NCBI GenBank assembly: GCA_027475525.1
Contig: JAMWFC010000009.1
Coordinates: forward strand, 310,001 to 374,000
DNA from: Macrolepiota albuminosa
Taxonomy: Eukaryota > Basidiomycota > Agaricomycetes > Agaricales > Agaricaceae
Direction: 5' to 3'
Length of the DNA stretch: 64,000 bases
A program made the position numbers and the translations under genes. The notes beneath the pieces were generated by a model. That model was given only the letters and a program-made list of their open reading frames with translations. It was not told where the DNA came from and did no database searches. Below, one piece after another: positions 12,338 through 22,174 of this stretch (position 1 is the stretch's first letter; every line of letters starts with the position of its first letter).

Positions 12338-12758
12338 ATGGTGTCAAAACCTGATGATGAAATCATGATACCCTTTCAGCAAAATCAGTTGTTGACCCAC
12401 AGTCATAAATCCAATCGCAATATGGCCTATCCATCAGGCAAGAAAAGATTCGAAAATTTTCTGCTTGAACATAAATCTACAATTACCCTCAGAAACTATG
12501 GCAAGAGGTCAGGCAGTTTATGGGAAGGAAATGATCTTCTTCTTCAGTTAGGAGCCATTATTCAAATGACATCATTCTGGTCTTCCCACAAGAATGGTAC
12601 AGATGATGTTGAACGTTTCATGTCAAAATCCCTTTCTTCGCTTTTGAAGGCATTGGACAAAGAAGAGCTCCAACTCCCAGATGCGGAGATTTTAAAACAC
12701 TCAAACAGAAAGGGAGCAAGCGAAGCAGTGGGTTTCTACTGTGGTCTTGCTAGCATTC
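12338..12758 (+). pseudogene. Host gene of unknown function, 5' part (interrupted by LTR element)
   Basis: ATG at 12338 opens a frame that runs into the 5' LTR of the large element at 12759. The same frame resumes at 31714, after the duplicated target site (CATTC at 12754-12758, CATTT at 31709-31713), with a 53-nt intron later. Without the insertion the coding sequence would be 421 + 202 + 736 nt, exactly 453 codons. A CT-rich leader precedes the ATG. The product is hydrophilic and shows no family I recognise. That frame and intron are intact on both sides implies the gene worked until the insertion. Confidence 0.8.
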
Positions 12759-12993
12759 TGTAGCGTAGTCCGCTATGTGGCGTTGGCCACATAGCCTTAC
12801 TTACTGTATAGTAGTCAATATTATATTATATTTATTAGAATATAATATTATTTACATTATTATATAACTAGTTTTACCAGCTGCTTACAAAGCAGCTTAT
12901 TTTTGTGTTTGTACTACATAGTCAATAGACCGGACTGGTCTGATTCTGTGCAGTGTGAACATTAAGCTCACAAATCCCTATAACTTTGTTACA
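12759..12993 (+). repeat. 5' LTR of the giant element
   Basis: 235 bp, paired with 31484-31708. It contains two perfect hairpins: arms 12773-12781/12786-12794 (CTATGTGGC) and 12879-12886/12890-12897 (AGCTGCTT). The second is followed by an AT-rich run and may be involved in 3' end formation. The central part is extremely AT-rich (TATTATATTATATTTA-like). Confidence 0.92.
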
Positions 12994-13085
12994 TTTTTTT
13001 GAATCTGCCAGCTAGGATCTATTGCCTAGCATCCAACGTCAGTCGCTGAGTTCGTTGACAGAACTCTATCAGCTTCTCGAGCTTC

Positions 13086-14564
13086 TTGCACAGCCACACC
13101 ATGCAAATTTCAAACAGAGAATCAATGAGTAATTCCATACCTGCAGTTTCCACTGACGGTGGGCGGAATGCCCACGACCTATGGGGAGACCCAGCAGACA
13201 CCCAGGACGCATCAGCGTCCAATGCGGGTCAGGCAAGACCCAAGGCTCGAGACCGAGGTCAGAGCACTGACCTGGCCGGGAATGAAAGCGAGGCCCAGAG
13301 AGCTGAAAGCTCACAGCAGAACGGTCCGCAACGCCTCCAGGACAAAATGCCAGGGGGATTAACGCCCCCAGTTACGCAGCTGCTAGGAGGACTGCGACGG
13401 TCTAGCCGATTAGCTTCCAAAGGACCCCCTGAGGACGGCTGACAGTCAACAGGCACCTATGATGCCCCAGGAGATGCCGAGTCGTCAGTATGGACTGGGA
13501 GAGCCCTCCCGCCGAGCCAGAGTAGTGGGACCAGGCAGTTCACCGTGGGCTCAATGCCTTTTAAAATAGCGGAAGCCCGCATAGAGGAGGTACCGGAGGA
13601 GGCTGCAAGGCCTGAAGTATCCCACACAGAAAACCGATTTCCACGCACACCAGCAGTGGAGAAAGCTCCAGAGGTGGTAGAGCTTCCAGAGGAGGTGATG
13701 GAGTCGTCAAGTGATGACGACGCCAGAGCAGAGGAGCAGCGGCTGAAAACCGTGTACACCATGCGCTTGCGGGTGTTCTGAGACTTGCATCCAGAGGTGA
13801 TGAAATACACCACCCGAGCACGACTCGAGCGCTACGCGTCAGCGCATATAGTAGCACTTAGGCGACAAGGGCACGAAGTGCCCAATGTATTCAGTACAAA
13901 ATATACTGATTTGATGATGAGAGTGCTCACTATGGAGCTGCAAATGTATGTGCAGCGGAAGGCCACACGGCAATCGGGGGCCTCAACCCCCTGGAGCCAC
14001 ACATCTGAGGAATGCTCGGCACGATGCAATCAAGACGTCAGAATCGAGCTAGTGGAGGCACTAGCATGGGCACAGGAAGTGCCCGAAGCAAGACCGGTGA
14101 GTACTTTCTATACTCCAGCAGGACAAGGGTGGCGTGAGGAGCCCCCACACATGCGTAACCAAGACCGTAGGACAGATATGTCAGGTCTGGATGGGCACGA
14201 TAGTACCGTGCTCAAGGTGGAGAGCGAGGCATCTGTGATGCCGTGCATGCCCATGGCCAAAACGTTGAGCGACAGAGTCGCATATCAACGTATGCGCAAT
14301 GGCAACCTCAGGACTAAGGGACAGTCCCTTATCAACAATCAGGGCATCGTATTCGAGGGCACTGAGCCCATTGACGAGATGCATCGTCAATTTGTCATGC
14401 AGGGTCAGGAGAATCAAGCCTCTCCAGTTCCAGGGTGGTGCAACAATCATGATCAAGGAGACTTCCTCGATCGAGATGGCGCTGATGACGCCAACTGTGG
14501 TTGGGTGCGCTGGATGTATACGCAGTACAATGCTGTCTCCAGCGCCTGGCGTATGGGTTTGTGA
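13086..14564 (+). pseudogene. Extra ORF upstream of gag in the giant element
   Basis: One frame of about 490 codons interrupted by TGA at 13440-13442 and 13779-13781 and ending with TGA at 14562-14564. No frameshift is needed. The predicted protein is hydrophilic, rich in Glu, Gln and Arg, with an acidic stretch near codons 175-230, and has no zinc knuckle or enzymatic motif. It is not the Gag, which lies downstream at 22175-23437. It may be an N-terminal Gag extension or a separate accessory protein. First codon not determined: ATGs at 13101 and 13119 are candidates. Confidence 0.55.
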
Positions 14565-15603
14565 GGAGTCCCGGCAGGGTCCCAGTGTGCTCAAGCAGAG
14601 GTGATAGGGCGATGCGCTAGACGATAGTGCCTCGGGTGCTACCTAGCAAGTGGTAAGCGTCATAGTTTAGGAGAAGTTATAGAGAAATAAACGAATAGCG
14701 CAGCGTAGCGTGCCCATAGGTGGCACCATAAACGACGAAGACGAGATAGATGAAGCTAGCGCCGAACTTGGTGACAAAGTCAGGCAATGCTAGCGCGATT
14801 TGAACGCTAAGTGTAACTGGGTGCTCAAGAGGTTACGATTTGTTGTTATATACATGGCAAGTAGCTAGTTTTTATACTATGCGCTACGGTATTTCCAAAA
14901 TAAATCCATTGATGGCGCTACCAATTAGCGCCTCTCTTTGTGACTGTAGCTAATGGCCACCTGTCAATGGCAACCTGCAGCACATGGGTGAGCGCTACCA
15001 ATTAGCGCCTCTCTTTGTGACTGTAGCTAATGGCCACCTGTCAATGGCAACCTGCAGCACATGGGTGACGGCGACTAACGGCAACTCTAAAACTACTTAG
15101 AAGTGGTACGAGTTTGCTCACTTTTTGATGTAATTTAATTGGCCATGCCATCCCGGGGTATGGTCGGGGAATCCTCGACAGACACTGTGAGCGCTAATTC
15201 TGGCGCTAAACATTGTACCATCTTTTGATAGATTTAAATGTCGGGTCTGCGTGTATCCTGTCTCGTCGTCATTGATTCTTTTAGACTTCTGATTGAGGTG
15301 CCTCGGTGATTGACAGTGCCAATTGCTAACTCCTTTCAGTACTGATCGGGGTTTGGTCAGAGTCACCTCCTGCCGTTGTGCTAGCGCTATGAGTTCTGAG
15401 CCTTCTTGGTCTTCAAAGTAACTGAGTGGAGTGTGCTGAGGGGCTGATACTGGTGATTGAGATGAATGGATAAGTCTTGCCATAGAGCGCCTGCGCTAGG
15501 GCTGCTCTGTACCCAAGGCTGGTCACTAGAGTCTCTGGTGTGTCAAGTGTTGGTCGGCCTATAATGTCCCTTGATGCACTCAGTCCAAGTAGAAGCCTAT
15601 CAG
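14565..15603. other. Non-coding internal spacer of the giant element
   Basis: Stop-rich in the sense frame. Contains a perfect 77-bp tandem duplication (14915-14991 and 14992-15068) and several GGCGCT/AGCGCC inverted repeats. A 121-codon antisense frame (15118-15483) has no motif and I do not call it. The last five bases, ATCAG (15599-15603), are the target duplicate of the nested Gypsy. Confidence 0.6.
14915..15068. repeat. Perfect 77-bp tandem duplication (1 of 6)
   Basis: Copies at 14915-14991 and 14992-15068, identical. See finding on k-mer-sized duplications. Confidence 0.95.
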
Positions 15604-16121
15604 TGTAAGGGCGACCTCTAGAGGCTGTGGCTCAGTCACACAGCTGGCAGAGGGAGATCCAAAGTGTATTAGAATATATACTGACAATATCAAGGTAGCT
15701 ACTCACCTGGCAGGGGGAGATCCAAAGAGAACAAGTCTGGGGATTCCCTATGCCAGGTTGGACGCTTCTGGGGCCTCTGAAGCATGGGAAACAACTGTAC
15801 AGTACAACAAAACCTTAAAAACTCGAAAATTGACTAACCAAACAAGTGTGCAAACAAGGGAGGAAAACTCCGGACTTTAGAAGTCAGAAAGGCAAACTCC
15901 GGCTTATCTAAGCAGCCTGGAGCGGTGCTGAAGGGCCCACACTTGTCTGAGTGATAGCTAAAGAACCAGAGCACCTCAAAGGTTGAGAATAGTACCAACA
16001 GATAGTGTTGAAGAAGTAGTAACAGCAAAATGAGAGAATGGTAGAAGAAATAAGGAAGTGAATGAAAGGAGAGTGAAGAAATAAGGAGTGAAAGAAGAAA
16101 GGAATGAGGGGTCCCCTGACA
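15604..16121 (-). repeat. Nested Gypsy 3' LTR
   Basis: 518 bp, nearly identical to 21657-22174. Confidence 0.95.
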
Positions 16122-16132
16122 TCACCCCCCCT

Positions 16133-19100
16133 CTAGAGTGCGGCGTCTCGACGTGCTGGATAGAAGTAGTTCTGGATGGCCTGGTCTACTTTGGAAAGGG
16201 AATAGAGGCCTCTGATTGCCCGAGGAGCATCAGGATGCTGTTGATAGAATTCCCGGACCAAGGCAGGGGCATGGACATTCTCTTGTGGCTCCCAGGAAAC
16301 GTCCTCGATTCCATAGCCCTTCCACTTGACCTTGAACTGAAGCTTATTCCTAAAGAGTCGGCTGTCTAGGATCCGCTCCACTTTGTACTCTTCTTGGTTG
16401 TTTACCAGAACTGGTGGTGGAGGTGGCTGTGGACGTCGACCTGGAATTGGATCCTCTGGGGCTGGAGAAAGCTTCACCACATTGAAGACTGGATGGAGTC
16501 GACTCATTCCACTAGGCAGCTTGAGTCGATAGGCAAGTGGGCCTACCTGTCTTACTATAGGGAAGGGGCCTAGACGACGGTGAGAGAGCTTCTGAGAAGG
16601 TCGGGTAGTGGCAATGTCAGAGGCATCCAGGTAGACTCGATCTCCAGGCTTGTACTTGGGGGCTGGAGTTTGTCCACGATCGTAGTAGCGGGCCATGTCA
16701 TCCTTTGCCTTAGCTAAAGCTGCCTTGGCCTCCTCCTGGGCTGCCTTCATCCGATCTATGAACTCATTGACTGCTTCATTCTCTGAAGGTCGTCCACGAG
16801 GCTCAAATCCCATCCGAGGATGTCGACCAGTATCTAGAAGGAAAGGAGACATCTGGGTGGCAGCGTGTACACGGTTGTTGTACTGGAACTCTGCCTCTGG
16901 TAATAGATCGTCCCAGTCATCCTGTCGTTCATTGCAGAAGAGCCGGAGATACTGCTCTAGCTCCTGGTTGACACGCTCAGTCTGGCCATCAGACTGGGGG
17001 TGGTAGGCTGTGGAGGTGTGGAGTTTGACATGGAGGAGGCGATACAGTTCTCTCGTAAACTCTGCCACAAACTGAGGTCCGCGGTCTGAGACATAAGCAT
17101 CTGACAACCCATGGAGCTTCCAGACATGCTTCCGGTACAGATTGGCAGTGCCCATGGCTGAGCAAGTAGTGTGTGTTGGAATAAAATGAGCACGCTTGCC
17201 ACAGAGATCCACTACCACCATGATCGCATCATATCCATGAGAATCAGGTAACTCAACAATGAAGTCTACTGAGGCCACACTCCAACGCTCAGCTGGGATA
17301 GGCAATGGATGAAGCTGTCCCATAGGAGGCTGACGACGAGGCTTAGTCCGAAGGCAAAGATCACAGGTGGAGGTGTAAGAGCCAATATACCGTGACATTT
17401 GAGGCCACCAGTAATTCCGCGAAACCAGCTCCAGTGTCTTCCATCTGCCAGGATGTCCTGCAACTCGAGAGTCATGATGCTGCTCCACAATCCGCCTCCG
17501 GAGGTCTGGCAGGTTGGGAACATAAATGCGTCCCCGGAAGGTGAGAAGACCATTCTCCAGAGACCACTCGTCGGTGCGGACAGACTTCACTCCAGTTTTC
17601 TCTCGAGCATGCAAGGCCATGGCAGCCTTAGCTACCAGATCTTCTTGAGCGCCCTCCCGGTTACCTCGTCGGATGTCTCGAAGGATGCTCACTTCTTCTC
17701 CCTGGCCAACCACACCTTCTAGAGCACGGATAGCAAATAGTTCTGGCTTCAGAAGTACAATATTGTCATTGTCACTAGCTCCTGAACCATGGTCTGCTCG
17801 CCTAGAAAGCGCATCTGGCTTACCCATGCTCCGTCCCGGTTTGTGATGCAGAGAGAAGTCGAAGTTGGCCAGATACAAGGACCATCGAGCCTGTCGGCGG
17901 TTGAGTTTCTTGGCCGTCCGAAAGTACTCTAAGTTCTTGTGATCAGTCCACACCTCGAATTTATGCCTGGCACCCTCAAGGAAATGTCGCCACTCCTCAA
18001 ATGACCGAATGATAGCTAGCATCTCCTTGTCATGGATCTCATAATTTCGCTCCACGGCATTGAGACTCTTGGAGTAGAAAGCCACAGGATGCCACTTACC
18101 ATCCTCCCTTGACTGTTGAGAGAGAACGGCCCCAGTAGCAAAATCTGAGCTATCAGCTTCAACACGGAAGGGAGAGTCATCATCTGGGAATATAAGGACA
18201 GGCTTTGAAGTGACTGCCTGTTTGAGGGCATCAAAGGCTGTCTGCTGTGCTGCATCCCAGTGCCAAGGAGTGTCCTTAGTGGTGAGATCGAAGAGGGGCC
18301 GGGCATGGTGTGAGAAATCCTGAATAAACCTCCGGTAGAAGTTGGTAAAACCCAGGAAGGCCTGAACCTCCTTCTTGTTCTTAGGCTCTGGCCACTCCAC
18401 TACACCAGCCACCTTGACTGGGTCCATCTCAGCCATTCCATGAGAGATGATCAGTCCAAGATATTCAACCTTAGTCTGCTCAAACTCACACTTCTCTGGC
18501 TTAAGATAGAGCTGGTGCTGGCGAAGACGTTCCAGTACGATGCGTGTAATCCGACGATGCTCCTCTAGAGTCTTGGTATAGATGAGAATATCGTCGAGGT
18601 ATACACACACAACACCTTCCGCTATGAGGTCTCGGAAAATGTTGTTCATCATGGTCTGGAAGGTGGCAGGGCTATTAGTGAGGCCAAAGAACATTACCAG
18701 AGGTTCAAAGAGTCCACGATTTGTTCGGAATGCTCCCTTCCACTCATCTCCTTCTTTGATGCACACATTGTTGTAGCCCCAGCGGACATCCAACTTGGTA
18801 AAGTAGCGCGCACCTCGGAGGTTGTTGACAAGCTCTGAAATGAGTGGTAAGGGGTAGCAATTCTTCACAGTCATCGCATTTAAGACTCGGTAGTCCTGAA
18901 CCAGATGTAGAGATCCATCCTTCTTCTTAATGAAGAAGACTGGAGAGGCCATCGGAGACTTTGAGGGACGGATGCGACCAGAGTCTAAATTCTCCTGCAA
19001 AAAGGCATCAAGCTCATCCTGTTCTCTGGGAGAGAGTGGGTAGACCTTGCAGCTAGAGGGCTCAGCATTGGGTGTAAGCTCAATTGCATGGTCCCACTGC

Positions 19101-20191
19101 TTACGCTCTGGCAGGGAGTCAAATGATGCCTTAGAGAAAACATCCTCAAAGTCTTGCAGGTGATGAGGAACCGCATCTCGGAACGACTTAGGAGCAGAGT
19201 TGGCAGCAAATGCCTGAGCTAGCCGCTGGGAGGTAGTTTGGCTAGCTCTGATCTCTGCTACAGTTGGTGGAGGTCGTAACGTAGTTGCATAAATCCTATC
19301 ACCTGTCTCGATAGCCTCGTCTGGAGACTCTGGGTCAGGAGCGCATCCAAATTCACCCTCGCGTCCATCTTCCATCTGGGCTTCACTCACTACACCTCGA
19401 ACGTCCTCATAGAGGGCCTCTCTATAAGGGAATGCCAAGGGAGGAGGATCCAGTAGGTCAAGGTCTGCAAAGGGGAGGTGTCCAACTCGGCAAGCCCGGA
19501 TAGCAGCACGCTCACGGACTGACTCTCTGCGCTCCTCTCTCACTTCCTTAGCACATGTGGAACACCGTCGAGGGCAGCGGCTCATGCTCACCTTACCCTT
19601 GGCCCAGTCAATCTCAGGATTGTGATCACGCAGCCAGGAGAACCCAAGTATCATGTCCTGCTTTCCTAGGCTGGTAACTGCAAAGACTGCACGCTCAGAA
19701 TGAGTCTGATAACGAAGGACTAAATCCACCACTGAGCGGATGGATCCAGCTTCATTGAGCGTACCGTCAATGTTATAGACTGGAATAGGGTGAGAGAGGG
19801 GACGGGTAGTGAGCCGGTGTTGTTCCACATAACGGGTGTCTAGGAAGAGTCCAGTAGCGCCACTGTCCAAGAGAGCTATGACGCTTCGAGTCTGCTGAGT
19901 GTCAGTTGTCTCAATCTCCACATTCAGACGCAGAGAGTTGGGAGAGGGAGTAGAAGCAACAACATAGCGACGGGGAAGGCGTCGTTCCCAAGCTGGGACA
20001 CGTGGTCGTCGGACAGGAGAAGGAGGAGAAGAAGTCTTAGCGGAGGCTTGGACCAAGGGGGTATTTTGTACGTCGGAGGGGGTGCTTACAGTTTCAGTCA
20101 GAGAATCAGGAGTAGGGAGCGATACATTAGAAGACTCTACTGATTGACATGTAAACTGATTAGCACCAGGCGGCGGAGGCGTACAACTCAT
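16133..20191 (-). CDS. Gypsy Pol polyprotein (PR-RT-RNase H-INT-chromodomain), 1352 aa
   Basis: Uninterrupted frame. Protease active site DSGA near residue 108. Reverse transcriptase follows with YLDD near residue 530. RNase H begins FRVEADSSDFATG. Integrase has the H-H-C-C zinc region (VAGHPGRWKT to CDLCLRTKP), then the D-D-E residues in SVDFIVELPDS, VSDRGPQFVAEF and SDGQTERVNQELEQ. A chromodomain (KVERILDSRL to WEPQENVHAP) lies at about residues 1270-1325 and marks a chromovirus; such domains bind histone marks and direct integration to heterochromatin. ATG at 20191 lies after the gag stop in the -1 frame, and that frame is open upstream into gag, so expression by frameshift is likelier than internal initiation. 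Confidence 0.95.
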   Translation of the reverse strand: MSCTPPPPGANQFTCQSVESSNVSLPTPDSLTETVSTPSDVQNTPLVQASAKTSSPPSPVRRPRVPAWERRLPRRYVVASTPSPNSLRLNVEIETTDTQQTRSVIALLDSGATGLFLDTRYVEQHRLTTRPLSHPIPVYNIDGTLNEAGSIRSVVDLVLRYQTHSERAVFAVTSLGKQDMILGFSWLRDHNPEIDWAKGKVSMSRCPRRCSTCAKEVREERRESVRERAAIRACRVGHLPFADLDLLDPPPLAFPYREALYEDVRGVVSEAQMEDGREGEFGCAPDPESPDEAIETGDRIYATTLRPPPTVAEIRASQTTSQRLAQAFAANSAPKSFRDAVPHHLQDFEDVFSKASFDSLPERKQWDHAIELTPNAEPSSCKVYPLSPREQDELDAFLQENLDSGRIRPSKSPMASPVFFIKKKDGSLHLVQDYRVLNAMTVKNCYPLPLISELVNNLRGARYFTKLDVRWGYNNVCIKEGDEWKGAFRTNRGLFEPLVMFFGLTNSPATFQTMMNNIFRDLIAEGVVCVYLDDILIYTKTLEEHRRITRIVLERLRQHQLYLKPEKCEFEQTKVEYLGLIISHGMAEMDPVKVAGVVEWPEPKNKKEVQAFLGFTNFYRRFIQDFSHHARPLFDLTTKDTPWHWDAAQQTAFDALKQAVTSKPVLIFPDDDSPFRVEADSSDFATGAVLSQQSREDGKWHPVAFYSKSLNAVERNYEIHDKEMLAIIRSFEEWRHFLEGARHKFEVWTDHKNLEYFRTAKKLNRRQARWSLYLANFDFSLHHKPGRSMGKPDALSRRADHGSGASDNDNIVLLKPELFAIRALEGVVGQGEEVSILRDIRRGNREGAQEDLVAKAAMALHAREKTGVKSVRTDEWSLENGLLTFRGRIYVPNLPDLRRRIVEQHHDSRVAGHPGRWKTLELVSRNYWWPQMSRYIGSYTSTCDLCLRTKPRRQPPMGQLHPLPIPAERWSVASVDFIVELPDSHGYDAIMVVVDLCGKRAHFIPTHTTCSAMGTANLYRKHVWKLHGLSDAYVSDRGPQFVAEFTRELYRLLHVKLHTSTAYHPQSDGQTERVNQELEQYLRLFCNERQDDWDDLLPEAEFQYNNRVHAATQMSPFLLDTGRHPRMGFEPRGRPSENEAVNEFIDRMKAAQEEAKAALAKAKDDMARYYDRGQTPAPKYKPGDRVYLDASDIATTRPSQKLSHRRLGPFPIVRQVGPLAYRLKLPSGMSRLHPVFNVVKLSPAPEDPIPGRRPQPPPPPVLVNNQEEYKVERILDSRLFRNKLQFKVKWKGYGIEDVSWEPQENVHAPALVREFYQQHPDAPRAIRGLYSLSKVDQAIQNYFYPARRDAAL

Positions 20192-20205
20192 CCGTCGCTC
20201 TATTG

Positions 20206-20212
20206 AAAACCC
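20206..20212 (-). promoter_or_regulatory. Candidate -1 frameshift slippery heptamer G_GGT_TTT
   Basis: On the coding strand, gag ends GAG GGT TTT CAA TAG. The heptamer GGGTTTT is in the zero-frame phase required for X_XXY_YYZ, one codon before the gag stop, and slipping back one base enters the open pol frame. This is seen in the sequence; function is inferred. Confidence 0.6.
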
Positions 20213-21255
20213 TCCCCTGCCGAACCAAAGGACCCATCCGATGGTTCTGCTACAGCTTCCACAGGACCCAAGGACTCCTCCAGGGGTTCTGCTTCAGTCT
20301 GTACATCTGGGGAGGGGTTTCCTCGAATGTCTCGGGCAGCAAGGAGCTGGAGAAGGAGCTCCTCCTGCTCTGAAGCTGAGAGATAGCGCACCTCTAACCC
20401 CTGGGGACAATACCGAGCGAAGTGACCAGGCTTTCCACAGCGACGGCAGAGGAGAGGAAGGGAGGAACGTTGACGAGAGGCATCGACATCCATAGGTACT
20501 CCAAAAGGAAGAGGACGTGCTGCAGGTACCTGAGCTGGGGGTGGAGTGCGAAATGGAAGGGAAGGCTGGATGGGATGACGAGCAGAAAAGGATGCCTGTG
20601 GAGTGGAGCGAGGGGCAGTTCCACGGTGGAGCTCACGTCGTAACTCCATGAGCTGCCACTGATCACGTGCTACCTGATACCAGGTCTCGATACTCGTGTC
20701 ATCAGGTTGTCCCTCAGCCATGCTGTCGATCCGATCCATGAGAGAGGGAAGGAGGCCATCTCGGAAGGTGAGACAGAGCTGAAGACCATCCGGATAACAG
20801 GCCTGTTCAGCAAGAGCTCTGAAGGAGTCGATGTACTCATCTAGGGTCCGCTTCCCCTGCCCATATCGATGAGGATCTTGGAGAGTGAGGGCTGCCACCT
20901 TAGCAGGGTCCAAGGGGAAGAACTCTGTCCGAAACTCCTTCTCAAACTGATCCCAACTTCCAAAACTCTCTACTCCTCCAGGACGTCGAAAGACTCGTAG
21001 CGCGTATGTTGAAGCTCGCCCAGACTTCATGTAAGAAAGAACCCAAGCGATTTTGAGAGCGTCAGAGGGGAAAGCCTCACCACTGAGCTGAATATAGGTG
21101 ATGCAGGACTGCAGGAAACGCTCGCCTATCGCTCGGTCACCATTGAATGCGTCTGGGAGTGCTGGGCGAGGAATATTGGCATGAACTGGGGGGGAGGCCC
21201 CAAAGCGAGGGACTGGGGGTGTGCCAGCCCTAACTGGAGGTGCCTGGAGAGGGGT

Positions 21256-21409
21256 AGGAGTGAGAGGGAGGCGCTCTAAGAGGGCCTGAAGGGAATGGGA
21301 GATAGTGTCTGTGGCCTGACGTAATCCAGCAAAGGAGTGAGAGGGAGGCGCTCTAAGAGGGCCTGAAGGGAATGGGAGATAGTGTCTGTGGCCTGACGTA
21401 ATCCAGCAA
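21256..21409. repeat. Perfect 77-bp tandem duplication (2 of 6)
   Basis: Copies at 21256-21332 and 21333-21409, identical; shifts the nested Gypsy gag frame. Confidence 0.95.
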
Positions 21410-21656
21410 GTTTGGTGGTGTGGAGGGTGAGGGAAGCTTGAGTGGTCTGCACCTGAGTCTCCAGAGCAAGCAAGCGACCCCAGGCATCATCCTGAGGGGC
21501 AGAAGCGTCCAGGGGAGTGTCTGAGGGGGCTGGTTGGGTCATAGAAGCAACAGAGGGGCAGGGAGTAATCCAGTGGGGGAGGGACCTAAAGGGGCAAGAG
21601 AGGGCTCAAGCAGGCTGAAGGGGGCTCCCAGACCGAAATGTAAAGACTTGTTCTGC

Positions 21657-22174
21657 TGTAAGGGCGACCTCTAGAGGCTGTGGCTCAGTCACACAGCTGG
21701 CAGAGGGAGATCCAAAGTGTATTAGAATATATACTGACAATATCAAGGTAGCTACTCACCTGGCAGAGGGAGATCCAAAGAGAACAAGTCTGGGGATTCC
21801 CTATGCCAGGTTGGACGCTTCTGGGGCCTCTGAAGCATGGGAAACAACTGTACAGTACAACAAAACCTTAAAAACTCGAAAATTGACTAACCAAATAAGT
21901 GTGCAAACAAGGGAGGAAAACTCCGGACTTTAGAAGTCAGAAAGGCAAACTCCGGCTTATCTAAGCAGCCTGGAGCGGTGCTGAAGGGCCCACACTTGTC
22001 TGAGTGATAGCTAAAGAACCAGAGCACCTCAAAGGTTGAGAATAGTACCAACAGATAGTGTTGAAGAAGTAGTAACAGCAAAATGAGAGAATGGTAGAAG
22101 AAATAAGGAAGTGAATGAAAGGAGAGTGAAGAAATAAGGAGTGAAAGAAGAAAGGAATGAGGGGTCCCCTGACA
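21657..22174 (-). repeat. Nested Gypsy 5' LTR
   Basis: 518 bp, partner of 15604-16121, followed on the plus strand by the target duplicate ATCAG (22175-22179). Confidence 0.95.

Larger units (their letters stand above)
20200..21542 (-). pseudogene. Gypsy Gag, frame broken by a 77-bp tandem duplication
   Basis: The N-terminal frame starts at ATG 21542 (MTQPAPSDTPLD). The C-terminal frame carries the conserved Gag core (FPSDALKIAWVLSYMKSG) and a zinc knuckle (CRRCGKPGHFARYC) and stops with TAG at 20200-20202. The two frames differ by exactly the remainder introduced by the duplicated 77 bp (21256-21332/21333-21409). With one copy, as in the relic at 5905-6754, gag would be a single frame of 421 codons. 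The break is therefore probably not biological. Gag forms the particle and packages the RNA. Confidence 0.88.
15604..22174 (-). mobile_element. Complete chromodomain Ty3/Gypsy element nested in the giant element
   Basis: Two 518-bp LTRs (15604-16121 and 21657-22174) begin TGTCAGGGG and end CCTTACA on the coding (minus) strand. The target duplication is ATCAG (15599-15603 and 22175-22179). A polypurine tract lies at about 16122-16136 next to the 3' LTR. I see only two differences between the LTRs, so insertion is very recent and younger than the host element. Pol is fully open with every catalytic motif. Gag is out of frame only because of a 77-bp tandem duplication that is probably an assembly artefact, so the real copy may be active. 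The sequence following the 5' LTR lacks the TGG that begins most tRNA primer sites; the priming mechanism is unclear. Confidence 0.96.

Noticed and set aside
15118..15483. 121-codon antisense frame in the spacer of the giant element
   Set aside because: No motif, no splice context, and it lies in repeat-rich non-coding DNA.
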